A stretch of 64,000 bases of DNA, taken from Salinisphaera sp963835375 (GTDB lineage: Bacteria > Pseudomonadota > Gammaproteobacteria > Nevskiales > Salinisphaeraceae). Position numbers and translations under genes: made by a program. Numbering within the stretch: position 1 is the stretch's first letter; each line of letters starts with the position of its first letter. Shown piece after piece: positions 18,410 to 26,092 of this stretch. The stretch spans positions 222,095 to 286,094 of the forward strand of contig CAWIGB010000015.1 of assembly GCA_963835375.1 (NCBI GenBank). Reading direction: 5' to 3'. Under the pieces are notes generated by a model. That model did no database searches, had not been told where the DNA came from, and saw only the letters and a program-made list of their open reading frames with translations.

Positions 18410-18422
18410 GAGGTCGACGCGT

Positions 18423-19148
18423 TCAGCACAGCCCGCCGTTGACCGAGATCACCTGACGGGTGATGTAGCTGGCGTCGGGCGAACACAGGAACGCGACCGC
18501 GGCGGCGACTTCTTCGGGGCGCCCCATGCGCTGCTGCGGGATCATCGTCTTCAGCTGGTCGGCCGGCAGCTCGTGCGTCATGTCGGTCTCGATCAGGCCC
18601 GGTGCCACGCAATTGACCGTGATCCGCCGCTTGGCCAGTTCCAGCGCCAACGCCTTGGTCGCGCCGATGATCCCGGCCTTGGCCGCGCTGTAATTGACCT
18701 GGCCGCGGTTGCCCACGAGCCCGGCGACCGACGACAGCGAGACGATGCGCCCCGGCTGTCGGCGCTGGATCATGGGCATCACGCAGGGTTTGGCGATGTT
18801 GTAGAAGCCGTCGAGATTGGTATCGAGCACGGCATCCCAGGCGTCGTCGGTGAGCGCCGGGAACGCGGCGTCGCGCGCGATGCCGGCGTTGAGTACCAGG
18901 CCGTAGTAGGCGCCGTGTTCGGCGATGTCGGCTTCGATCGCCGTGCGGGTCTGTTCGCGGTTGGAACTGTCGAACGCGATCGTCCGTGCCGCGCGGCCGT
19001 ATGCGCGGATCGAATCGGCCACCTCGCGGGCCTGGGCCTCGCGCTGACGGTAATGCACGACGATATCGAAGCCGTCGCGCGCGAGGCGCTCGGCGATCGC
19101 ACGGCCGATACCGCGGCTGGCGCCGGTGACCAGGATGGTGTCGCTCAT
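18423..19148 (-). CDS. 3-oxoacyl-ACP reductase, FabG-like
   Basis: The 241-aa short-chain dehydrogenase should reduce the 3-keto group after each condensation during polyene assembly. The Rossmann motif is TGASRGIGRAIAERLA at residues 6-21, NAGIARDAAF marks the family's NAG motif, and the catalytic Ser-Tyr-Lys set is seen in IVSLSSVAGLVGNRGQ and VNYSAAKAG. The C-terminal VAPGLIETDMT segment is typical of FabG. The start ATG overlaps the stop of the lipoprotein gene as ATGA (19145-19148), so translation is coupled. The reductase is assigned to the polyene pathway by its position, and aryl polyene clusters usually carry such a reductase (ApeQ type). Confidence 0.92.
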   Translation of the reverse strand: MSDTILVTGASRGIGRAIAERLARDGFDIVVHYRQREAQAREVADSIRAYGRAARTIAFDSSNREQTRTAIEADIAEHGAYYGLVLNAGIARDAAFPALTDDAWDAVLDTNLDGFYNIAKPCVMPMIQRRQPGRIVSLSSVAGLVGNRGQVNYSAAKAGIIGATKALALELAKRRITVNCVAPGLIETDMTHELPADQLKTMIPQQRMGRPEEVAAAVAFLCSPDASYITRQVISVNGGLC

Positions 19149-19723
19149 GGTGTCTGTGAGTCGGAGGGGATGTTGAAGGCGAGCGGTTTCACGTCGAGCC
19201 GGTAGCCGAGCCGGGCATCGTAGACGGTCAGCCGGCTGTGCCATGGATCGCCGTGGGCTCGGTAGGCCAGCCACAGCAGTTTGTCGCCGCGCCACAGGGT
19301 GCGCGTGTCGCCCAGCTGTTGCAGGTGCAGGTCTGGATCGGTGAGTGCCTTGCGCAGTGCCGGCAGCGGCCAGTAGGCCAGTTCCAGATCGGCGAGGATG
19401 CGCTTGGCGGGGATACGCTTCCCGGCGTCGAGCCCCTGGCCGCGCTCGATCGCCTGGCCGTTCCAGCCCAGCGTGAATACACGCTGGCCCATGGCCGACA
19501 GGCCCACCAGCGTCAGATCGTCGGGCACCACGCGCAGCGCGATCTGCAGGCTGCGCGTGGTGCCGCGGTAATGCACGGTGACCTGCTGACGCGCCTCGAC
19601 CGACCGTCCGAGCGCCGCGGGGCCGAGCGGCTGGATCAATGGTCGGGGCATGCAGCCGCCCAGGATAGCGATCGCAGCGATCGCAGCAGCCGCCACGAGA
19701 CTGCGTCGGAGCGTACGTATCAC
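19145..19723 (-). CDS. DUF3261-like lipoprotein of the polyene cluster
   Basis: The start chosen is GTG at 19723, which overlaps the preceding stop as GTGA, giving 192 aa. The N-terminus is basic (VIRTLRRSL), then an Ala-rich hydrophobic stretch and a lipobox AILGGC, so the protein should be lipidated and exported. The body resembles the DUF3261 proteins regularly found in aryl polyene clusters, including LSAMGQRVFTLGWNGQ and a C-terminal YRLDVKPLAF. Together with the LolA-like and MMPL-type proteins, it may help place the polyene lipid in the outer membrane, a role proposed for such accessory proteins rather than shown here. Confidence 0.82.
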   Translation of the reverse strand: MIRTLRRSLVAAAAIAAIAILGGCMPRPLIQPLGPAALGRSVEARQQVTVHYRGTTRSLQIALRVVPDDLTLVGLSAMGQRVFTLGWNGQAIERGQGLDAGKRIPAKRILADLELAYWPLPALRKALTDPDLHLQQLGDTRTLWRGDKLLWLAYRAHGDPWHSRLTVYDARLGYRLDVKPLAFNIPSDSQTP

Positions 19724-20958
19724 GAGGACGGCGCGCACAGCCGACACAACGTATCGAGACGTCGCTCGGGCCGGGCAACGTAGGGGTTGTCGGTGTCCCA
19801 GACATAGCCGGCGAGGATCGAACTGAGCATGGTGCGGATTGCGGGATCGGGCGCCGGATTGAAGAGTACATGCTTGAGCGCGCCGCGATACCAGGCGCCG
19901 ATGAAGCTGGTGAATACGCGCTGCCCGGCGCGGATTGGGGCTTCGAACTGCGCGTCCCAGTCCACCGCGGCGCCGCGCAGTTGGGTATCGATCGGGTCGA
20001 CCGCGCGCAGCGCGGATTCCAGCGCGATCGTCACGCCCGACGAAAAGATGGGATCGACGAAGCCGGCGGCGTTGCCGAGCAGTGCATAGTCCGGGCCGTG
20101 GAGCGTGGCGATGTCGTAGGCATAGTTCTCGGTCTGGCCGACCCGGCTATCGAAATCGGCGTTCGCCAGCAGCCGGGCCAGACGCGGCTCCTGACCGACA
20201 AAGTGCCGCAGACGCTCGGCTGGCGTGCCGTCGGCGCCGTGGATCCATTCGGGCGGGCCGATCATGCCGACCGAGGCGCGCCCGCCGGCCAGGCCGATGA
20301 GCCAGTACCAGACGTCCGGTTGCTCGGGATGGATGCCGATCACGATCCGGTCGCGTTGATAATCGGGGGCGTCGATCCGGTCGGTGACGTGCGTGAACAG
20401 CGCGCCGCGCGAGGGCGCGCTGCCCGGCCGATCGAGACCGAGCAGCCGCGGCAGTACCCGGGCAGCCCCGCTGGCATCGCAGACAAACCGAGCGGCCAGG
20501 TCGGTGCGCGTGCCGTCGTCGGCGACGACCGCGAGCCGCGGCGCGCCCGGTGTGGTGAAATCCACCGATTCGACCGTCTGGCCGAAACGCAGCGTCGCGC
20601 CGCGGCGCTCGGCCTCCAGCGCCAGTCGATGATCGAAATCGGCGCGCAGTACCTGCCAGGTCCAGGACCAGCCGGGCGTGAACTGATCGTCGAAGGTGAA
20701 GCTCGTGTCGTGGTCGTTTTCGGTGAATGTGACGCCGCGCTTGATCTGATAGCCGGCGTCTTCCACGACATGCAGCATGCCGGCGGCATCCAGCGCGTCC
20801 ATGCAGCGGGGCAGTAGGCTCTCGCCCACGGCAAAGCGCGGGAAATGGCTGCGCTCGAGCACGGTCACGTGCCAGCCGCGATCGGCCAGCAGCGCGGCCA
20901 TGGTCGCACCGGCCGGGCCGGCGCCGATGATTGCGATGTCGGTGTGTTGGCTGTTCAC
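19720..20958 (-). CDS. FAD-dependent oxidoreductase (tryptophan-halogenase-like fold)
   Basis: This 412-aa flavoprotein opens with a dinucleotide-binding motif, IAIIGAGPAGATMAALLADR, and has a second FAD contact in YALLGNAAGFVDPIFSSGV. The order and the LPRCMDALDAAG region match the NAD(P)/FAD-dependent proteins, often labelled tryptophan halogenase-like, in aryl polyene clusters. The halogenase-specific WxWxIP motif is not visible, so a monooxygenase or dehydrogenase role on the aryl head or polyene is more likely than halogenation. The gene starts 13 bp after the transporter gene and ends in a GTGA overlap with the lipoprotein gene. Confidence 0.85.
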   Translation of the reverse strand: MNSQHTDIAIIGAGPAGATMAALLADRGWHVTVLERSHFPRFAVGESLLPRCMDALDAAGMLHVVEDAGYQIKRGVTFTENDHDTSFTFDDQFTPGWSWTWQVLRADFDHRLALEAERRGATLRFGQTVESVDFTTPGAPRLAVVADDGTRTDLAARFVCDASGAARVLPRLLGLDRPGSAPSRGALFTHVTDRIDAPDYQRDRIVIGIHPEQPDVWYWLIGLAGGRASVGMIGPPEWIHGADGTPAERLRHFVGQEPRLARLLANADFDSRVGQTENYAYDIATLHGPDYALLGNAAGFVDPIFSSGVTIALESALRAVDPIDTQLRGAAVDWDAQFEAPIRAGQRVFTSFIGAWYRGALKHVLFNPAPDPAIRTMLSSILAGYVWDTDNPYVARPERRLDTLCRLCAPSS

Positions 20959-20971
20959 GTTAGCCCTGTTG

Positions 20972-23545
20972 TCAGTCCTGTGTGGGATTCGCGGTGCCTG
21001 CAGCCGGGCGCCCCAGAAGCGACGCTAGCAGGAAGGTGAACGTCAGGCCCAGCGCGAGCGTGAGCCCGAACTCGTGCAGCGCCGGCGTATGGCTCACGCC
21101 CAGCAGCCCGAAGGCCAGCAGGGTGGTCGCGACCGACAAACCGACGGCCAGCATCGCCGGCGCATGATCGGCCGGCGCGGTGCGCAGGAAGATACCGTAA
21201 TCCGCGCCCAGGCCAAGCAACAGGATCAGCGCCACCAGATTGAACAACGCGAAGGTCGCGCCGGTAGCCGCAAAGATCGCCAGTACGGCAATGCTCGCCA
21301 GCGCCGGCGGCAGCAGCAGGGCCAGCGCGCCGCGGGCGCCGAATGCGCGCCACAGCACCAGCCAGGCGAGTATGTATTCCAGCCCCAGCAGCCAGGTCGC
21401 CAGCCGGCGATAATGCGACAACAGGCTCGAGATGCGGGCGACGCTGTCGATATAGCGGGCGTTCGGGTACTCGGCGACGATACGCTGGAAGCGAGCGGCG
21501 TCGTCGATCCGATCGATGCGGATGATCGACGCGTCGGCCCCGTTGACGCGCCCGAGCCAGAGACCGCGCAATCCGAGACTCGCCGGGCTGGCCAGCCAGT
21601 CGGGCAGCGATAACGTATCGCCCTTCGCCTGCGTGAACGCACGGCGCGCCGCGGCGATCTGCTGCGGTTTGAAGCCGGCCCCCGAGAGCACCTGCCTCAC
21701 GGGCCCATGCGGCGCATACAGCGTCTGCGCCAGACGGGCGTAATTGTGCTTCTGCTCGGCGAGTGGCGGATAGGCGTCGGTGATCGCGCGTACCGAGGCG
21801 GCCGGATGCGGACCCGCGCTGAGCTGATCGGCCAGTTTCTTTTCGCTGGCCAGTACCCCGGCCGATGTTTTGCCGCTGACGACGATCGCCTGCGTGGACA
21901 AGGTGCTGCCGAGCAGGCTCGCGACCGCGCGATCGGTCTTGACCAGTTGCGCCGGCGGGTTGTAGAGCACACGTACGCTGTCGTCGGGCGCCAGTTGCCA
22001 CAGGGCAAAGCCGCCGAGCAGGAGCGCGATCGCCGACAACGCGCCGACCAGCCCCCGCTCGTGGCCGACGGCCAGCTGCGCTGGGCCGTGCGAGCGCCAT
22101 AGCGCGGCCAGGCGCAGCGCCCGGCCGGGCCGCGGCGCCGGCCCGCCCGCGCCCGGCAGGAGCAGCCACATGCCGAGCCAGCCGCCGATGAGCCCGGTCG
22201 CGGTGAAGACCGCGATCTGGCGCAGCGCGGGGAAGGGCGCGATCACCATGCCACCGTAGGCGATCACGCTGGTCACGAGCCCGAGTAGCACGGGCCGGCG
22301 CACGCGCGCCAGAGCGGTCGCCGGGTCGGGTGTCGCCAGCCGCTGAGCAAAGAAATGCAGGCAGTAATCGATCGATACGCCGACCAGACTCGTGCCGAAC
22401 ACGAGCGTGAGCATATGAATGCCACCGAATACGAGATCGGTGACCACCACCGCCAGCAGAATGCCGCCGCCGACCGCGGCGAGACTCAGCGCGAACGGTC
22501 GCACGCGCCCGAACGCCCAGAACATGAGCAGGATGATGCCGACCAGCGACCCGGTGCCGATGACCGACATCTCGAACTTCGCGCGCTTGGCGGCGACCGC
22601 GGCATGACGCACGACACCCGAGATACGAATCGTTGCCCCGGGCGCGGCGGCATGGGCCGCCGCGCGGGCTTGGGACAGCGCCGTCGTGGCCTGGCTCTCG
22701 CTCGCCAGCGAGAACGGATTGTGCCGTGTTTGGGCGAACAGCACGTCCGATCGCTGTCCCTGCGGGCCCACGACATAGAACGCGCCGTCGCCGGCGATGC
22801 GCAGATTGGGCGCGGGGTTCGGCAGGGCCGTGCGCTGGTAGGCCTCGGCCAGACCGAACGGGTCGTCGATGAAACGGCCGCCGCCGCTCACGCCGAGGCC
22901 ATAGAGTCGCCCCTGGGCCCGGCGGGTGAAATGCTCGCGCGCACGGCTCGCCTCGGCGCTTTGAGCGGGCACTTTCGCCAGTGTTGCCAGAGCCTCTGCG
23001 TCGGCGGGGGCCAGCAAGTGGAATCGGTGCGCGAAATACAGCTGGTTCAGATGGCTGCGCTGGCCGCTGCTGAGCGCATCGTCGGCACGGGCGATCACCT
23101 GGTCGAAGGCGGGGCTGGCGCTCAGCACTTTCGCCATTGCGCCAACGGCGCGGCGACGATGCGCCTGGCTATCGCCGGAAAGCAGGACCGTGACGCGGCG
23201 CTGGCCGAAAGTCGACATGCGATGCACCGTCGCGTTCACGAGCGCGTCGTGCTGCGGGGTCGGCAACAACGCCATCAGATCGGTGCGCACGGTCAGCCGG
23301 CCGGTGCTGGCAAGCCCGGCCAGTATGGCGCCCAGTGCTGCGACGCCCAGCAACCACAGGAGAGCGCGGGTCTTCAAGGCGTGCCTGATCCCGTCGTCGC
23401 GGGCCGCGTTCGTGAGCCCAGCGGCATCGGTACGGGGTCTGCGCCGTGGCGCCGGGCCCATGCGCGTGGCGTGCCACACAACGCCGTAGCGGCGAGTTCG
23501 GGGCGGCATCTCTCGAGGCCGGGGCCTTGCGCGCTTGCGGACCAC
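20972..23545 (-). CDS. MMPL/RND-family exporter of the polyene cluster
   Basis: The 857-aa product has the MMPL layout: a first membrane segment near residues 60-80 (LLWLLGVAALGAILAGL), a large extracytoplasmic loop with ALLPTPQHDALV, a block of five to six helices around 320-480, a second large loop, and a final block of helices from about 690 on (GLGADYGIFLRTAPADH, LGLTFTFLLASLLG). The start is GTG at 23545, supported by AAGGA at 23551-23555 five bases upstream. The first 55 residues are unusually basic and cytoplasmic. MMPL-type exporters in aryl polyene clusters are thought to flip or export the lipid-linked product. Confidence 0.9.
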   Translation of the reverse strand: MVRKRARPRPREMPPRTRRYGVVWHATRMGPAPRRRPRTDAAGLTNAARDDGIRHALKTRALLWLLGVAALGAILAGLASTGRLTVRTDLMALLPTPQHDALVNATVHRMSTFGQRRVTVLLSGDSQAHRRRAVGAMAKVLSASPAFDQVIARADDALSSGQRSHLNQLYFAHRFHLLAPADAEALATLAKVPAQSAEASRAREHFTRRAQGRLYGLGVSGGGRFIDDPFGLAEAYQRTALPNPAPNLRIAGDGAFYVVGPQGQRSDVLFAQTRHNPFSLASESQATTALSQARAAAHAAAPGATIRISGVVRHAAVAAKRAKFEMSVIGTGSLVGIILLMFWAFGRVRPFALSLAAVGGGILLAVVVTDLVFGGIHMLTLVFGTSLVGVSIDYCLHFFAQRLATPDPATALARVRRPVLLGLVTSVIAYGGMVIAPFPALRQIAVFTATGLIGGWLGMWLLLPGAGGPAPRPGRALRLAALWRSHGPAQLAVGHERGLVGALSAIALLLGGFALWQLAPDDSVRVLYNPPAQLVKTDRAVASLLGSTLSTQAIVVSGKTSAGVLASEKKLADQLSAGPHPAASVRAITDAYPPLAEQKHNYARLAQTLYAPHGPVRQVLSGAGFKPQQIAAARRAFTQAKGDTLSLPDWLASPASLGLRGLWLGRVNGADASIIRIDRIDDAARFQRIVAEYPNARYIDSVARISSLLSHYRRLATWLLGLEYILAWLVLWRAFGARGALALLLPPALASIAVLAIFAATGATFALFNLVALILLLGLGADYGIFLRTAPADHAPAMLAVGLSVATTLLAFGLLGVSHTPALHEFGLTLALGLTFTFLLASLLGRPAAGTANPTQD

Positions 23546-23648
23546 GCCGTTCCTTGTTCACTCGCAACAGGCAAATGTAGCTCCTTGTCGCTCGCCGCTC
23601 GCGCGCACACCACGTCAGCGCGGCGGTGAGGACGGGATCAGCGGCAAT

Positions 23649-24293
23649 TCAATGTGAAAAGGCGCGCCGTTCGTCGGGCGTCAGTGCTTTGGCGGTGTCT
23701 TTCGCAGGATGCAGGTCGATGACGCTGTAATCGCCGCCGGGCTGGTCGATGCGGATGCGGCGCACGGTGTCGCCACCACTGATTTTGAGTCGGGTGATGA
23801 AGTTCTTCACCGCATCGGTCTTCGGGATGAGCGTCAGCGCGCTGCCGCTCGATCCGTCGTCGGAGCGTTGCATGTCGAAGTAGTGCGACAGCTGCTCCGT
23901 GTTGCCCTGGAATACCGCGAGCAGGATGGACGCCACGGCGCCGAGCGCCGGTTGCTGCTGGGCACTGATGTGCGCGGTCTGTTGCCCCTGGCTGGATTCG
24001 GTCAGCGCCTTGGGCGTGATCACCAGCGTGCTGTGCACCGGTTTTTCGACCTGCCACAACAAGCCGCGATCACGCGCCACCACATAACGGCCGCTGGAGA
24101 CGAGCGCGTGGTCGAGCTCGGCGAGGTGTTTGTGCTGAACGAAGGTGCCGCGCAGAACGTGACCGGCGGCCTCGCTGCCCAGCGCCGGCATGTGGCCGCC
24201 GGTCGCCGGCGCGGCCACCGCGGTGACGGCCGTGCACAGCACCATCATCAGCGCCAGGCCGGCGTGTCTCATGTGTTGAAACGCGGGTTTCAT
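23649..24293 (-). CDS. LolA-like periplasmic carrier of the polyene cluster
   Basis: The 214-aa protein begins with a signal peptide (LALMMVLCTAVTAVA, cleavage before APATG) and has the open beta-barrel pattern of LolA in GTFVQHKHLAELDHALVS and GLLWQVEKPVHSTLVITP. Similarity to the housekeeping LolA at 4094 is only structural. Cluster-borne LolA homologues are a regular part of aryl polyene loci and could carry the product or its lipoprotein partner across the periplasm. Its ATG overlaps the thioesterase stop as ATGA. Confidence 0.88.
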   Translation of the reverse strand: MKPAFQHMRHAGLALMMVLCTAVTAVAAPATGGHMPALGSEAAGHVLRGTFVQHKHLAELDHALVSSGRYVVARDRGLLWQVEKPVHSTLVITPKALTESSQGQQTAHISAQQQPALGAVASILLAVFQGNTEQLSHYFDMQRSDDGSSGSALTLIPKTDAVKNFITRLKISGGDTVRRIRIDQPGGDYSVIDLHPAKDTAKALTPDERRAFSH

Positions 24294-24730
24294 TGCTGCG
24301 GCTCCGCTTTCGATCGTTCGGCGAACTGCGCGAGAGCCTCGCGCACGGCCTCCGGTGTGCCCGGGTAGCGTTGGCCCGATTCAATATCCACCGGCACCTG
24401 CAGGGTGCTGCCACGCGCCAGACTCGTACCTGAATCGCGATCGCGCACCCGGTAGGCGATACGCAACTGCTGATCCCACTGTTTGAGCGTGGCCGTGACC
24501 CGCACCCATTGCTTGAAGGTCAGCGAACGCATATAACGCACGCGCAGATCCACGATCGGCCAGGAAAACCCGGATGCGGCCATGGCGTCGTAGTCGTGGC
24601 CGAGCTCGTCCAGCAGCTGGCACCGGGCCAGTTCGAAGTACTTGGCATAGTGGCCGTGCCAGGCGATATGCATCGAGTCGACGTCGAAGAACGGGACCTG
24701 GAGCTCGATTTGGCTGCGGTGTTCGATCAC
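24290..24730 (-). CDS. hotdog-fold acyl thioesterase (4-hydroxybenzoyl-CoA thioesterase type)
   Basis: The 146-aa protein has the 4HBT hotdog signature VPFFDVDSMHIAWHGHYAKY with the catalytic Asp in FFDVDSM, followed by FELARCQLLDELG, a helix typical of YbgC-like thioesterases. In the pathway it could release the finished chain or remove stalled acyl groups from the carrier protein (ApeK-like role). It is the first gene of the minus-strand operon, and the 339-bp region upstream contains its promoter. The start ATG at 24730 is the first possible. Confidence 0.9.
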   Translation of the reverse strand: MIEHRSQIELQVPFFDVDSMHIAWHGHYAKYFELARCQLLDELGHDYDAMAASGFSWPIVDLRVRYMRSLTFKQWVRVTATLKQWDQQLRIAYRVRDRDSGTSLARGSTLQVPVDIESGQRYPGTPEAVREALAQFAERSKAEPQQ

Positions 24731-24899
24731 GGTTCAGGCCGAATAGACGAAAATCCCATCGCGCGCATGCTGCGGGTCCACGCGCCATCGCAATGGGCGT
24801 CGACGGATCGACGAGCGTGATGCTCCAGGCGCGGCGACGCCTCGTGGGGCGGATGATGAACGCGGAGCGGCGGGATGTCGATACCTCGCGAGGCCGCCC

Positions 24900-24923
24900 C
24901 CGCGGGATGATTCGAACCCGCGG
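24900..24923. other. palindrome in the divergent polyene promoter region
   Basis: CCGCGGG at 24900-24906 pairs perfectly with CCCGCGG at 24917-24923 around a ten-base loop (ATGATTCGAA). It could be an operator for a dimeric regulator or a hairpin in the transcript. The loop resembles a tRNA T-loop by chance only, since no other tRNA part is present. Confidence 0.5.
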
Positions 24924-24957
24924 TTCGTGGACAATAGGCAGGCTGAATGCCGCGAAC

Positions 24958-25016
24958 GGCCCTGCGACGCCGCGAATGCGTCGGGGGTGATGGACCTGGG
25001 CGGTCCAGCCAGGGCC
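24958..25016 (+). ncRNA. predicted three-way-junction leader upstream of the ACP operon
   Basis: GGCCCTG (24958-24964) pairs with CAGGGCC (25010-25016) and encloses two further perfect hairpins: CGACGC/GCGTCG (24965-24970 with 24978-24983, seven-base loop) and TGGACC/GGTCCA (24991-24996 with 25002-25007, five-base loop). All three stems are mismatch-free, and the fold ends 53 bases before the ACP start codon. This would be a compact structured leader in the plus-strand transcript, but it matches no riboswitch class I know. The same stems could form on the other strand. Confidence 0.4.
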
Positions 25017-25069
25017 TGCGGGATGCGCGTGTGGTGTCAGGCCGCAAGTACAACAATGAGTGAAACATT

Positions 25070-25351
25070 ATGACTGAGCAAAGCGATCTCGAGCGCGATG
25101 TCGCACAGCTGCTGGTGACATCCCTGGATCTGGAAGATGTCGCCGCCTCAGAGATCGAGCCGACCGCGCCGCTGTTCGGCCCGGAAGCCGAGAGCCTGGG
25201 GCTCGATTCCATCGACGCCCTGGAAATCGCGCTGGCCGTGAACCAGGCCTATGGCATCGAGCTGCGCGCCGACGACGAGGCCAACAGCCGCATATTCGCC
25301 ACGCTACGTTCGTTGTCTGCTCATATCGAGCGCGAACGCGCCGAAGCCTGA
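25070..25351 (+). CDS. acyl carrier protein of the polyene cluster
   Basis: The 93-aa acidic protein carries the phosphopantetheine attachment motif LGLDSIDALEIA with Ser47 as the expected modified residue. It should hold the growing chain for the condensing, reducing and dehydrating enzymes encoded around it, after activation by the transferase at 17675. It opens the plus-strand operon. Aryl polyene loci of the E. coli and Vibrio type usually have two carrier proteins in tandem. Here the next 117 bp contain no second one. The start ATG at 25070 has only a weak ribosome-binding site. Confidence 0.93.
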   Translation: MTEQSDLERDVAQLLVTSLDLEDVAASEIEPTAPLFGPEAESLGLDSIDALEIALAVNQAYGIELRADDEANSRIFATLRSLSAHIERERAEA

Positions 25352-25468
25352 GCCGTTGGCGACGACACGTTGCTGGCTGACGGAACACGCGTGCAACCCG
25401 ATCTCGAGGCAAGCCCGAACCAGGCTGTGCATTGTCGTACGGCTCGCTGCGAATTCGCGCACTGATTC

Positions 25469-26092
25469 ATGCCACGTCTGAGTTTTTTCGCCGGCCTGGT
25501 GCCGCTGCTCTATCCTGTGCTCGTGCACGCGGCGGTGCTGACCGGCTCATTGGCGCTGCGTTTTATCGCGCTGGCCGTGCTGGTCATCAACGTGCTCGGG
25601 CCGTGGTTGATTCGACGCCGCATTCTGGCCTGGCTGGCGGCGCTCGCGCTGATCGCGGCCGCGGCGCTGGTCGTGGATACGGCAGGCGCGCTGGCGTTCT
25701 TCTATGCGACCCCCGTGCTCATTTGCCTGGGTCTGGCCTGGTTCTTCGGCCGAACGCTGCTGGCCGGCCGTACGCCGTTGATCACGCTGCTGGCGCGCGC
25801 GATCCGCGGCCCGCTGCCGGCGCCTGTCGCGCGCTACACGCGAGCGGTGACGGTCTTCTGGTGCGCCCTCATGGTCGTGATGGCCCTCGCAAACCTGGGC
25901 CTGGCGGTTTTCGCGTCGCCCGAGTTGTGGTCGCTGTGCGCGAATTTCCTGAACTATTTCATCGTGGCCGTGGTGTTCGTCGCCGAATGGGGCGTGCGCC
26001 AGCGCGCGATCGGCGAGTATGAAGACATGAGTTGGCGCGAATACATCGCCGCGCTTCGCCGTATTGACTATCGTGATTTCCGACATGGGTGA
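25469..26092 (+). CDS. COG4648-like integral membrane protein of the polyene cluster
   Basis: The 207-aa product is hydrophobic through most of its length, with five to six membrane segments, and ends with an amphipathic tail (REYIAALRRIDYRDF). Proteins of this kind (COG4648) accompany aryl polyene genes, and their function is unknown; anchoring the biosynthetic complex at the inner membrane is a reasonable guess. The start at ATG 25469 lacks a good ribosome-binding site. Its stop lies inside the start of the ligase gene as ATGGGTGA, an 8-bp overlap. Confidence 0.85.
   Translation: MPRLSFFAGLVPLLYPVLVHAAVLTGSLALRFIALAVLVINVLGPWLIRRRILAWLAALALIAAAALVVDTAGALAFFYATPVLICLGLAWFFGRTLLAGRTPLITLLARAIRGPLPAPVARYTRAVTVFWCALMVVMALANLGLAVFASPELWSLCANFLNYFIVAVVFVAEWGVRQRAIGEYEDMSWREYIAALRRIDYRDFRHG

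Larger units (their letters stand above)
24731..25069. promoter_or_regulatory. divergent regulatory region of the polyene cluster
   Basis: The 339 bp between the divergent thioesterase and acyl carrier protein genes must hold the promoters of both operons. No protein-coding frame with a ribosome-binding site is seen. Two structured stretches stand out: a 7-bp palindrome at 24900-24923 and a nested set of stems at 24958-25016. No -35/-10 pair could be named with confidence, and no regulator gene is found inside the cluster. Confidence 0.7.

Noticed and set aside
19720..20958. Tryptophan halogenase
   Set aside because: The FAD fold fits, but the WxWxIP motif of flavin halogenases is not visible, so only the fold similarity is claimed.
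24900..24923. tRNA T-arm-like sequence (TTCGAA in a GC stem)
   Set aside because: The loop is ten bases rather than seven, and no acceptor, D or anticodon arm or CCA end is found on either strand.
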